Below the pieces are notes generated by a model. The model was not told the DNA's origin. It was given only the letters and a program-made list of their open reading frames with translations, and ran no database searches. Below, piece after piece: positions 18,931-27,660 of a stretch of DNA of 64,000 bases (positions are counted from its first letter, which is position 1; each line of letters opens with the position of its first letter). The stretch spans positions 191,001 through 255,000 of the forward strand of contig NZ_CANMAU010000006.1 in the NCBI RefSeq assembly GCF_947495925.1, written 5' to 3'. The DNA is from an uncultured Algibacter sp. Lineage in GTDB: Bacteria; Bacteroidota; Bacteroidia; Flavobacteriales; Flavobacteriaceae. The position numbers and the translations under genes were made by a program.

Positions 18931-20007
18931 CTGATAAGTTACCTATTAAATAAAATTCTATATGCTATTCTAACTCTGTTTGGGGTAGTTACTGTTATTT
19001 TCTTTTTGTTCAATATTCTTCCTGGAGACCCTGCTCAAATGATGCTTGGTCAAAATGAAGATAGTGAGCAATTGGCTTTAGTAAAGCAGAAATATGGCTT
19101 TGATAAATCAATCGGTACACAGTATTTGTATTATTTAAATGATTTGTCTCCCGTTTCATTTCATTCCAACCAATCCACTGACTATACGTATTTGCGATCA
19201 GGGAAGTATAATGAAGCAAAGGTGGTTTCCCTAGGCAATACAACTATTGTATTAAAGTGGCCTTATTTAAGAGAGTCGTTTACAAAGCAAGGAAAAAAGG
19301 TAAGCCAAGTTTTATCTGAAACATTACCTAATACATTTGTATTGGCAGTATCTGCTATTTGTATTGCTATTGTTTTAGGCGTGTTTTTAGGCGTTGTTTC
19401 TGCCCTTTATAAAGATACCTGGTTAGATAAAACCATTATGGTTTTGAGTACATTTGGGATGAGTATTCCCTCGTTTTTTAGTGCTATTTTATTTGCCTGG
19501 TTTTTTGGATATATTTTACATGAGTACACACATTTGGAAATGACAGGAAGCTTATTTGAGTTAGACGATTTCGGTGAAGCGATACATATCAAATGGAAAA
19601 ACTTAATTTTACCTGCTATTGTATTAGGTATTCGCCCTCTAGCTGTGGTTATTCAGTTAATGAGAAATTCCTTGCTAGAAGTTTTTAATCAAGATTATAT
19701 AAGAACTGCGAGGGCGAAAGGTTTAAGTGAATTTCAAATCATTAAAAAGCATGCTATTAAAAATGCTTTGAATCCTGTAGTAACGGCTATTTCAGGTTGG
19801 TTTGCATCAATGTTAGCAGGAGCCGTTTTTGTAGAATATATTTTTGGCTGGAATGGACTAGGAAAAGAAATAGTAAATGCCTTAAACACCTTAGATTTGC
19901 CAGTAATAATGGGGTCGGTGTTAATTATTGCTTTGTTATTTATAATTATCAATGTTTTTGTAGATTTAATTTATGTATGGTTAGATCCAAAAGTTAAGTT
20001 AGAATAA
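18931..20007 (+). CDS. ABC transporter permease (oligopeptide/DppB-like); start likely upstream of the track ORF (19006)
   Basis: Open frame from 18931: (CTG)ISYLLNKILYAILTLFGVVTVIFFLFNILPGDPAQMMLGQNE...; C-terminal LMRNSLLEVFNQDYIRTARAKGLSEFQIIKKHAIKNALNPVVTAI (EAA loop). Confidence 0.8.
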   Translation: MISYLLNKILYAILTLFGVVTVIFFLFNILPGDPAQMMLGQNEDSEQLALVKQKYGFDKSIGTQYLYYLNDLSPVSFHSNQSTDYTYLRSGKYNEAKVVSLGNTTIVLKWPYLRESFTKQGKKVSQVLSETLPNTFVLAVSAICIAIVLGVFLGVVSALYKDTWLDKTIMVLSTFGMSIPSFFSAILFAWFFGYILHEYTHLEMTGSLFELDDFGEAIHIKWKNLILPAIVLGIRPLAVVIQLMRNSLLEVFNQDYIRTARAKGLSEFQIIKKHAIKNALNPVVTAISGWFASMLAGAVFVEYIFGWNGLGKEIVNALNTLDLPVIMGSVLIIALLFIIINVFVDLIYVWLDPKVKLE

Positions 20008-20071
20008 TATACTGCTTTTGTTAGTTTGGTTTAAAAATAGAGACTGTTTAACCTAATAAAGTGTTTTAAAA

Positions 20072-20560
20072 ATGAAAAAAACGAAATATTTATTGGTTCT
20101 ACTTATTGGGTTTTTGAGTTGTATTAAAGATGTACCTACTAAGTTTAATGAGGCTGCTTTAAACGATACATTTATTTCTTTAGATGGAGAATCTGTATTG
20201 TTTAAGGATATATTGGAAACCCATGAGGGAAAAATGATTGTAATCGATATATGGGCATCCTGGTGTGGCGATTGTATTAAAGGTATGCCAAAAGTAAAAG
20301 CATTACAAAAGGCCAATCCAGAAGCTGCTTATATATTTTTATCTTTAGATAGAGGTCAAGATGCTTGGAAACGTGGTATTAAAAAATATGATGTTCAAGG
20401 TGAACATTATTACTTGCCAAATGGAAAGGATAGCGCTTTTGGAAACTTTGTAAATATCGATTGGATACCCAGATATATGGTGGTCGATTCAAAAGGAAAC
20501 ATAAAATTATTTAAAGCTGTAGAAGCTGATAATAATCAGATAACCGAAGCTTTAGAATAA
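20072..20560 (+). CDS. TlpA-like thioredoxin-fold lipoprotein
   Basis: MKKTKYLLVLLIGFLSCIKD lipobox; IVIDIWASWCGDCIKGMPKVKAL (WCxxC). Confidence 0.88.
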   Translation: MKKTKYLLVLLIGFLSCIKDVPTKFNEAALNDTFISLDGESVLFKDILETHEGKMIVIDIWASWCGDCIKGMPKVKALQKANPEAAYIFLSLDRGQDAWKRGIKKYDVQGEHYYLPNGKDSAFGNFVNIDWIPRYMVVDSKGNIKLFKAVEADNNQITEALE

Positions 20561-20640
20561 TTATATTTGCGTCGTCTTAGTACAGAATAATATTAATAAT
20601 AAAATAAAACCCTTCTAGTTGTGAAGGTGAAGTAAGAATT

Positions 20641-21390
20641 ATGAGAAAACAAATTGTAGCAGGAAACTGGAAAATGAATAACGATGTAGCGCAAACAGAA
20701 GCGTTAATCGCAAGTTTAAAAGCTCAAAATAAAACAACTAATGCAGAGGTTATGATTGCGCCAACTGCTGTAAATTTATCTCAGGCTAGTAATAGCGTAA
20801 AAGGCTCAACTATTGAAGTAGTTGCTCAAAATATGCATTTTGCTGAAAGTGGTGCTTATACAGGTGAAATTAGTGCAGGAATGCTAAAAAGTATTGGTGT
20901 AAATACTGTAATATTAGGGCATAGTGAACGTCGTGAGTATTTTAATGAAACCGATGAGTTGTTGGCTAAAAAAGTAGATGCAGCTTTAGCTAATGGTATG
21001 CGCGTTATTTTTTGTTTTGGAGAAGAACTTGCTGATAGAAAAGCAGGAAATGAAGAAGCTGTTGTAGGGAGTCAAATTAAAAACGCATTATTTCATTTAG
21101 GTGCAGATGCGTTTCAAAATATCGTCTTAGCTTACGAACCTGTTTGGGCAATTGGAACAGGAGAAACAGCTAGTCCAGAGCAAGCGCAGGATATGCATGC
21201 CTTTATTAGAAAAACACTAGCAGATAAATACGGTAATGATGTTGCCAATAGTCTATCTATCCTTTATGGAGGTAGTGTGAAACCTGCTAACGCTGAGGAG
21301 ATTTTCTCTAAGCCAGATGTAGATGGCGGTTTAATTGGAGGGGCTTCACTTAAAGCAGAAGATTTCTTTGCAATTGTAAATGCTTTTTAA
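20641..21390 (+). CDS. tpiA: Triosephosphate isomerase
   Basis: MRKQIVAGNWKMNND...ILGHSERREYFNE...LAYEPVWAIGTGETASPEQAQ...LYGGSVKPANAEEIF...GGLIGGASL. Confidence 0.98.
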   Translation: MRKQIVAGNWKMNNDVAQTEALIASLKAQNKTTNAEVMIAPTAVNLSQASNSVKGSTIEVVAQNMHFAESGAYTGEISAGMLKSIGVNTVILGHSERREYFNETDELLAKKVDAALANGMRVIFCFGEELADRKAGNEEAVVGSQIKNALFHLGADAFQNIVLAYEPVWAIGTGETASPEQAQDMHAFIRKTLADKYGNDVANSLSILYGGSVKPANAEEIFSKPDVDGGLIGGASLKAEDFFAIVNAF

Positions 21391-21418
21391 ATAAAATAGA
21401 AGTATAAAATTCATGATT

Positions 21419-21456
21419 AAGACCTGTTGAACTTTTAAGTTTAACAGGTCTTTTTT
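21419..21456 (+). terminator. Terminator 1 after tpiA
   Basis: AAGACCTGTTGAActtttaagTTTAACAGGTCTTTTTT. Confidence 0.85.
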
Positions 21457-21471
21457 GTTTCAAACATTTTT

Positions 21472-21523
21472 AAGGGTATTCCCTGATTTTTTACAAATCA
21501 AGGAATGCCCTTACTTTTTTTTA
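21472..21523 (+). terminator. Terminator 2 (long hairpin) after tpiA
   Basis: AAGGGTATTCCCTGATTTtttacAAATCAAGGAATGCCCTTactttttttt, about 18-bp stem with two G.U. Confidence 0.75.
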
Positions 21524-21574
21524 TAGACCTCAAAGTAACTTGCAATCAGTTATTAATCAAACAATTTTAGCCTT

Positions 21575-22957
21575 ATGAAAATTTTAAAACTTCTTTTTGT
21601 ATTTGCAATATCAATACTGTTAGTTGCTTGTAAAACAGAACCTTTAGAGGGTGATGACGAAGCGCCTTTAATAGAGATTATTAAACCAAATGATAACTCT
21701 ATTTTCTATACAAGTGATAGTGGTTTTTCGCCCAATTCTATAGAAATACATGCCAGAGCAACAGATAATAATGCGGTTGTTTTTGGAATTTTCACAATTA
21801 CCGATGCCGATGGTAACTTAGTAGATGCCGATGTAGAAAGTAACTTTAGTGAAAATAATACCATATTAGATTTAACAGCGAATTTTTCAATAGACACTCC
21901 TGGTTTCTATACAATTAAATTCCTTTTTAGAGATGCAAATGATAATAACGCATCTACTACAAGAACAATCCAATGTGTTGTGGGAGAGTCTGAAGAAGAA
22001 GAGGAAGAGGAAGAACTAGCTATAGTTTTTCAATTATTTTTCTCAGATAGGCAGTATGCAAGTATAAACAGATTAGATATTTATAATGATGGTACAAGCA
22101 AAGAAACCATATTATCAAAAGATGTAACCAAAGGAAAATCATTAATGGTCTATCCTGAGTTTAACGAATTGCTTGTTGGTTCTACAGAATCTGGTTTAGA
22201 TGCTAATATTACTTCTGTAAATCCTTCAGAGGGAGGACGTGAAATAATGAGTGTATCTACGTCAAATTACCTGTTTAGTGCACTAGCCAAAAACCAAACA
22301 GAACAAGAAATATATTATTTCTTAGAAGGTGCAGATTTAACTAAAGTAGGTAGGCATGGGCTTTATAAAATGAATGCAGATGGAACCAATAAAACCTTAT
22401 TGGCTCAAATAGAGAACGCGACCAGAGCAAATGCGATTAAGAAAATTTGGGTGCAGGAAACTGAAAATCCGCTATTAATCATGCATGATAGACATGCTCT
22501 ATATACCTACAATCCAGTTAGTAGTTCTAGCTTGCAAGGTAGTACCATTTTCACTACTGATGGTCATGAAATACATGATATAGCCGTAGATCTACCTAAT
22601 AAAACAATCTACATGATTCTTTCTTACAACCGGGGTAGCCAAAGATATTATACTGTAGGGACTAGTAATTTGGAAGGAACAGAAACAAATTTAAATGTTG
22701 TTGAAATAGCAGGGAATCACCCAACCACTTCAGATATCTTACCTCATAGAATGAAATTAGATCTAAAAAACCAAATGGTGTATTGGTTTGCGCAAAGTGA
22801 TGATTTGCAGAAATCTATTTTAAAACGTGCAAGTTTTAACGATACAAGTATTCAAACTGTTTGGGAAACAAATACTTGTATTTGTGTTGGAGAAGTGGAA
22901 GATATAAGAGTAGAAGATTATTACATAATTACAGAATCCATTATAGTAACCAATTAA
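21575..22957 (+). CDS. Lipoprotein with N-terminal Ig-like domain and C-terminal repeat region (beta-propeller-like)
   Basis: MKILKLLFVFAISILLVACKTEPLEGDDEAPLIEIIKP; poly-Glu linker SEEEEEEEEL. Confidence 0.65.
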   Translation: MKILKLLFVFAISILLVACKTEPLEGDDEAPLIEIIKPNDNSIFYTSDSGFSPNSIEIHARATDNNAVVFGIFTITDADGNLVDADVESNFSENNTILDLTANFSIDTPGFYTIKFLFRDANDNNASTTRTIQCVVGESEEEEEEEELAIVFQLFFSDRQYASINRLDIYNDGTSKETILSKDVTKGKSLMVYPEFNELLVGSTESGLDANITSVNPSEGGREIMSVSTSNYLFSALAKNQTEQEIYYFLEGADLTKVGRHGLYKMNADGTNKTLLAQIENATRANAIKKIWVQETENPLLIMHDRHALYTYNPVSSSSLQGSTIFTTDGHEIHDIAVDLPNKTIYMILSYNRGSQRYYTVGTSNLEGTETNLNVVEIAGNHPTTSDILPHRMKLDLKNQMVYWFAQSDDLQKSILKRASFNDTSIQTVWETNTCICVGEVEDIRVEDYYIITESIIVTN

Positions 22958-22971
22958 AAACTAAAATAATC

Positions 22972-23622
22972 ATGAAAATATTAATCAGAATATCAGTGTT
23001 AATGTGCTTTATAACCACATTCACTTACGGGCAAAAAATAAAAGTAACAGGAGGTGTTAATTTTATGGATATTAACTATGCGGTTTCTAACCCAAATACG
23101 GAACCTCCAATGGATAATACACCATTACCAGATACTGATATAACCACCAAGATTTCGGTTTCAAAAGCATCTACCAGTTTAAACAGGGCATCGCTATCAT
23201 CTTTTAGTTATAGTGAGTCTTCTAATAAAACAGGTTTCTATATAGGATTGGCGTTAGCAGATATTAATTTATCAAACAAATTTGAGCTACAGCCAGAAAT
23301 AAGATTCGTTGGAGTGAAAGGTTTTAACCAAATACAGGTGCCTGTTTTAGTGTCGTATCATATTTCAGAACAGTTTAAAGCCCAAGCGGGACCCAGTTTA
23401 GGGTTTCTTTTAGATACGGGCGAAAGGGTGAAAACAACAAATTTTGCGATAGATTTTGGTTTGTCATATAATATTTCAGAAACAATTGCTGTAGGTGCTC
23501 GATATGATTGGGGACAAACCAATTTATTAAAAGGTGGAAATAGTGATAACTATTTAAAGATAAATAACATTCAGGTGGGGGTTTCATATCAGTTCGGAAA
23601 TGAAAAGGGTCATTCAAAATAA
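22972..23622 (+). CDS. Outer-membrane beta-barrel protein
   Basis: Signal peptide MKILIRISVLMCFITTFTYGQ; KFELQPEIRFVGV...VPVLVSYHISEQFKAQAGPSLGFLLD...NIQVGVSYQFG; track ORF start 22861 is too early. Confidence 0.75.
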   Translation: MKILIRISVLMCFITTFTYGQKIKVTGGVNFMDINYAVSNPNTEPPMDNTPLPDTDITTKISVSKASTSLNRASLSSFSYSESSNKTGFYIGLALADINLSNKFELQPEIRFVGVKGFNQIQVPVLVSYHISEQFKAQAGPSLGFLLDTGERVKTTNFAIDFGLSYNISETIAVGARYDWGQTNLLKGGNSDNYLKINNIQVGVSYQFGNEKGHSK

Positions 23623-23629
23623 ACTAATT

Positions 23630-25597
23630 ATGAAAAGGTTTTATATTTTATGTCTACTGCTCTCAACAATGGGTTTTAGCCAGCAAGGAATTAATTACAA
23701 GGCTGTTATTCAAGATGGCGATCAAATTGTAGCTAATACTCCAGTAACCATATATTTCACAATTAAAGAAAACGGGACTATAGATATTTATAAAGAAACA
23801 CGCCTTATAACTACCAATAAAAATGGTATAGTTGTTACGAATATAGGTGAAGGTAGTCCAACTTTAGGTGTTTTTGAAACAATAGATTGGACCAAAGAAC
23901 AATTTCTAAATGTTGCCATAGATATTGGCAATGGTTTGGTAGATTTAGGAACAACCGCCTTTAAGCAGGTACCTTACGCGTTGCATGCTAAAACAGCCGA
24001 AACGTTTACTGGTACCATCACCAATATGGGAAATTTAGTAAAGGTTACAGAAAATGGTAATGAAGGGTATCGTTTAGCCGATGCGGTAATTGCTAATCAT
24101 GGTGATATTGGAGAAGAAGCCATAGACTTATCGTTTCAAAGTTCTGAATCTGAAACCAGAGGAGCTACCCAAGAAGGGGCCTTTGCATCTGGTTATAATA
24201 CAGAAGCCTCGGCCGAATATTCAGTTGCATTTGGTTATAACACCCAAGCAGCTGATACCTATGCAACCTCTTTTGGAGCCTACACCGAAGCTTTGGGTCA
24301 TAGCTCATCTGCCTTTGGTAGTAGTACAAAAGCTTCTGGTTATTATAGTACAGTATTTGGTAGAGAAACTATAGCAGCATCTTATAATCAAACCACTATA
24401 GGAAGCTATAATACGAATGTTTCTAGTTCATCTAAATCTTTTGTAGAAACAGACCCATTATTTGTCATTGGTAATGGTACTAATATTAATGATAGAAGTG
24501 ATGCACTTGTGATGTTAAAAAATGGGAATACAGAAATTAATGGGGTTTTAACGGTTGATGCAAATAATGATGATTCTGGATATACCTTACCTATAAGTAA
24601 AGGAGAAGCCGGGGAAGTATTGGTAATGAATACTAGTGATTCTGGAACACATTGGGAAGCTGCCAATAGCTTTGGTAGTTTAGAAAGCGTTCCCAGAGGT
24701 TTTGATTTCGGCTATCGTTTGTTGGGTAGAGACCCTGATAAATATGGTAACGTAGGGCAAAATGCATTAGACTTGAGTATTAGTAAGGGTACAGGAAATT
24801 ATGGTGCAACTGGCTATTATTCTGTAGCGATGGGGAGCACTACAAAAGCATCTGGTCGATACGCTATTGCTATGGGAGAAAGCACCATCGCATCTGGTTT
24901 AAATTCTATAGCTATTGGGAAAAATACACGTGCTACTGGAATAAGTACTCTTGCAATAGGTAGTAATACAATAGCTTCGGGTGATTATGCAGTTACTTTT
25001 AATAGCGGAACGCTGGCGTCAGGAAATCATTCAACAGCCATGGGGCAAGGAACAACGGCTATTGGAAATAGATCTATAGCCATGGGAAGCCTAACCACTT
25101 CAGAAAGTTTTGCACAAACCACAATTGGTCAATATAATACAAACTCTGGAGGGTCAATAACCTCATTTGTAGCTACAGATCCCTTATTTGTTATAGGTAA
25201 TGGAACAGGGTCCGCTAATGTCAGTGATGCCATGGTAGTACTTAAAAATGGAAATACTACCATTAACGGAGCCTTAGACGTAGAGGAAGTTCAAGGAAAA
25301 GACTCGGGCGATGCCGATATGAAAGCGTATATCTACGGTTTGATAACAAGTGTAGGCGAGGTTACTTCCGCTTCATCGGCTGGTTTTACCATCTCAAAAA
25401 CAGGAACAGGAGCTTACAGAGTCGTTTTTAATAATCCACCTTCTAATTATAGAGATTATATGGTGGTGTCCTCGCTTCATGGGGATATAGGTTTTATTAA
25501 AACGGTTAGAAATACAAGCTATATAGCTGTGAATACTTATAGTACATCTGGCTCGCTTTCAGACGAGTCTTTCAATTTTGTGGTCTTTAAAAAATAA
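23630..25597 (+). CDS. Surface protein with two blocks of YadA-head-type repeats
   Basis: MKRFYILCLLLSTMGFSQQGINYKAVIQDG; repeats such as YSVAMGSTTKASGRYAIAMGESTIASGLNSIAIGKNTRATGISTLAIGSNTIASG; paired DPLFVIGNGT...ALVMLKNGNTEING modules. Confidence 0.85.
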   Translation: MKRFYILCLLLSTMGFSQQGINYKAVIQDGDQIVANTPVTIYFTIKENGTIDIYKETRLITTNKNGIVVTNIGEGSPTLGVFETIDWTKEQFLNVAIDIGNGLVDLGTTAFKQVPYALHAKTAETFTGTITNMGNLVKVTENGNEGYRLADAVIANHGDIGEEAIDLSFQSSESETRGATQEGAFASGYNTEASAEYSVAFGYNTQAADTYATSFGAYTEALGHSSSAFGSSTKASGYYSTVFGRETIAASYNQTTIGSYNTNVSSSSKSFVETDPLFVIGNGTNINDRSDALVMLKNGNTEINGVLTVDANNDDSGYTLPISKGEAGEVLVMNTSDSGTHWEAANSFGSLESVPRGFDFGYRLLGRDPDKYGNVGQNALDLSISKGTGNYGATGYYSVAMGSTTKASGRYAIAMGESTIASGLNSIAIGKNTRATGISTLAIGSNTIASGDYAVTFNSGTLASGNHSTAMGQGTTAIGNRSIAMGSLTTSESFAQTTIGQYNTNSGGSITSFVATDPLFVIGNGTGSANVSDAMVVLKNGNTTINGALDVEEVQGKDSGDADMKAYIYGLITSVGEVTSASSAGFTISKTGTGAYRVVFNNPPSNYRDYMVVSSLHGDIGFIKTVRNTSYIAVNTYSTSGSLSDESFNFVVFKK

Positions 25598-25603
25598 AAC
25601 ATT

Positions 25604-26755
25604 ATGAAAAAAATTACAACACTGTTATTAATTATCGGGCAATTGGGATATTCTCAATTCAATATTAAAATAACTAGTTTAGATAATGGAGGTGGAACCG
25701 CTAAGTCAGGACCTATATCGGTCGTTTCAACAATTGGAGAAGTTTCAATTAATGAATATTCAGCCAATACAATTGAAGTTTCCGAAGGATTTATAGGTAA
25801 ACATCAGCTAAACAATCAAGCCTCTCAAAACTTGGACTGTGTAACACCTCCACATAACTTGATAAGTTGGTGGGCGGCTGAAGATAATGCCAATGACTTG
25901 GTGGGCGGTAACCATGGAACATCTAATGGGGCGACTTATGCAACAGGATCAGTTAACAAAGCCTTTTTGTTTGATGGCGTAGATGATGTTGTAGTTATAC
26001 CGGCTAGTGAAAGTTTAGATATTACAGGAGATATTACGGTTGAATTATGGGCAGTACAAACCGTATTTAATTCTGAAAACACAGTGGTCTGCAAAGGTGC
26101 TCAAGAAGAACCAACTGTTTTTTCTATGCGTTTTTCTGGAGCGACATTAAATTGCGCTTTTCAAGATACTGCAGGAGCCAATATTGATTTAGGAGGACCT
26201 TCTTTTGAAGATTTTCAATGGCATCATTATGTGTATGTGCGTAAGGGTAATCAACATACTATTTATGCCGATGGGTTTAATTTTGGATGGGTTCCATTTA
26301 CAAACCCACCTGCAAGTAGTGCAGGGTTGCCGTTAACTATCGGGGCGCAATATGATAACCAAAATAAAGACTATGTAAACTATTTTGGTGGTCAAATCGA
26401 TGAGGTTTCAGTTTACAACCGTGCACTATCAGAAACAGAAATTCAAAGTATTTATAACGCAGGAGCTAACGGAAAATGTGAGGCTCCGCTAAATATAGAA
26501 GACGATAGTTTCGTAGAAAATACGATTAAGTTCTACCCTAACCCTGTTATTGATACGTTAATCATTAACTTTAACAAGCTAGGTAGTTTTAATGTATCAC
26601 TTTATGATGTGAGTGGTAAAATATTAAATAGTATTAATAATAGTTCCAATAAAGCCCAGATACAAATGAGTAATCAAGCTCCTGGGTTATATTTTGTAGC
26701 AGTGCAAAATCAAGAGAATCAACAGACTAAGGTGTTTAAAATCTTAAAAAAATGA
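25604..26755 (+). CDS. LamG-like jelly-roll domain protein with T9SS type A sorting domain
   Basis: LISWWAAEDNANDLVGGNHGTSNGATYATGSVNKAFLFDGVDDVVVIPASESLDITGDITVELWA...GGQIDEVSVYNRALSETEIQSIYNAG; C-terminal FYPNPVIDTLIINFNKLGSFNVSLYDVSGKIL. Confidence 0.9.
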   Translation: MKKITTLLLIIGQLGYSQFNIKITSLDNGGGTAKSGPISVVSTIGEVSINEYSANTIEVSEGFIGKHQLNNQASQNLDCVTPPHNLISWWAAEDNANDLVGGNHGTSNGATYATGSVNKAFLFDGVDDVVVIPASESLDITGDITVELWAVQTVFNSENTVVCKGAQEEPTVFSMRFSGATLNCAFQDTAGANIDLGGPSFEDFQWHHYVYVRKGNQHTIYADGFNFGWVPFTNPPASSAGLPLTIGAQYDNQNKDYVNYFGGQIDEVSVYNRALSETEIQSIYNAGANGKCEAPLNIEDDSFVENTIKFYPNPVIDTLIINFNKLGSFNVSLYDVSGKILNSINNSSNKAQIQMSNQAPGLYFVAVQNQENQQTKVFKILKK

Positions 26756-27612
26756 GACTTATCTTTTTATTATTTATAACCATGACAACGGTTGCACAAA
26801 CGCGTTTTACAGGTATCGCTATGCAAGCTAATTTGCCAAGTGGTTGGGAGGTGCAAGAAGAAAACTATGGACAAATTATGTGCAGCAATCCTAATGTACA
26901 AGCAGGTTTATTATTTATAGAACACGGCTGGACATCAGAAGACATGATTTTACAAAATATGCAACAAAACATGGATGAGGAGGGGTGGCAAGCTGCATTG
27001 GCTACAGATATTATGGAACTTGAAAATGGCGATTTCATAGCGTTATATCAAGGCAGTAGTAATGACCAGGAAATTGTGGTTGTAACCGTAGTTTCTAGAA
27101 GTAAGCTCTGGGGAAGAGGCGGAGTAACGACGGTTGTTATTGCCTCAAAATCGAACTTTACAGATGATTTACAAGACTTAGCTGTTGTGGTTTCAAAATC
27201 TATAAAATATAGAACCTTTATGAATTCGCAAGCACAGCAAAATGCCAGAATGTTTAAGGGCAGAAAGCTTATTAATTATAGTTCCTATTACACATCGGAT
27301 TATGATAATACGGTAAGTGTTGGGTCTAGTAGCAAGACGACTATTCATTTTTGTTCAAACGGCAGGTTTGTTATAGATGGTTACTCCGATTTAAGTGCAG
27401 GTGGTCCCGCTATGGATGGTGAGACTTGGTCTAGCACCAGTGCAGGTGAAGGGCTTTGGAGTTTAATGGATATTAATAATTATATGGTGTTACGTCTTAC
27501 ATCCAATGCCGGAGAGGTTAGTTATATGCCCATAGAGCGTTATACCGAGGATGGTGCCTATTATATTAATGGTGATAAATGGGTTATTGGAGGTAGTGAT
27601 CTGTGTAACTAA
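26752..27612 (+). CDS. Hypothetical secreted protein
   Basis: Signal peptide MRLIFLLFITMTTVAQ; start overlaps the previous stop (ATGA). Confidence 0.65.
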   Translation: MRLIFLLFITMTTVAQTRFTGIAMQANLPSGWEVQEENYGQIMCSNPNVQAGLLFIEHGWTSEDMILQNMQQNMDEEGWQAALATDIMELENGDFIALYQGSSNDQEIVVVTVVSRSKLWGRGGVTTVVIASKSNFTDDLQDLAVVVSKSIKYRTFMNSQAQQNARMFKGRKLINYSSYYTSDYDNTVSVGSSSKTTIHFCSNGRFVIDGYSDLSAGGPAMDGETWSSTSAGEGLWSLMDINNYMVLRLTSNAGEVSYMPIERYTEDGAYYINGDKWVIGGSDLCN

Positions 27613-27660
27613 ATCTAAAAGTAATTTATAATTTTCTTACATTTAAGAAACTTTTATATA

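Noticed and set aside
24183-24374. 63-aa ORF MHLVIIQKPRPNIQLHLVITPKQL...
   Set aside because: Out-of-frame reading of the YadA-type repeats; the periodicity is inherited from the repeats.
24130-25110. Periodic DNA considered as a CRISPR-like or tandem array
   Set aside because: The periodicity is about 42 nt coding for 14-residue protein repeats in one open frame; the repeats are degenerate at DNA level.
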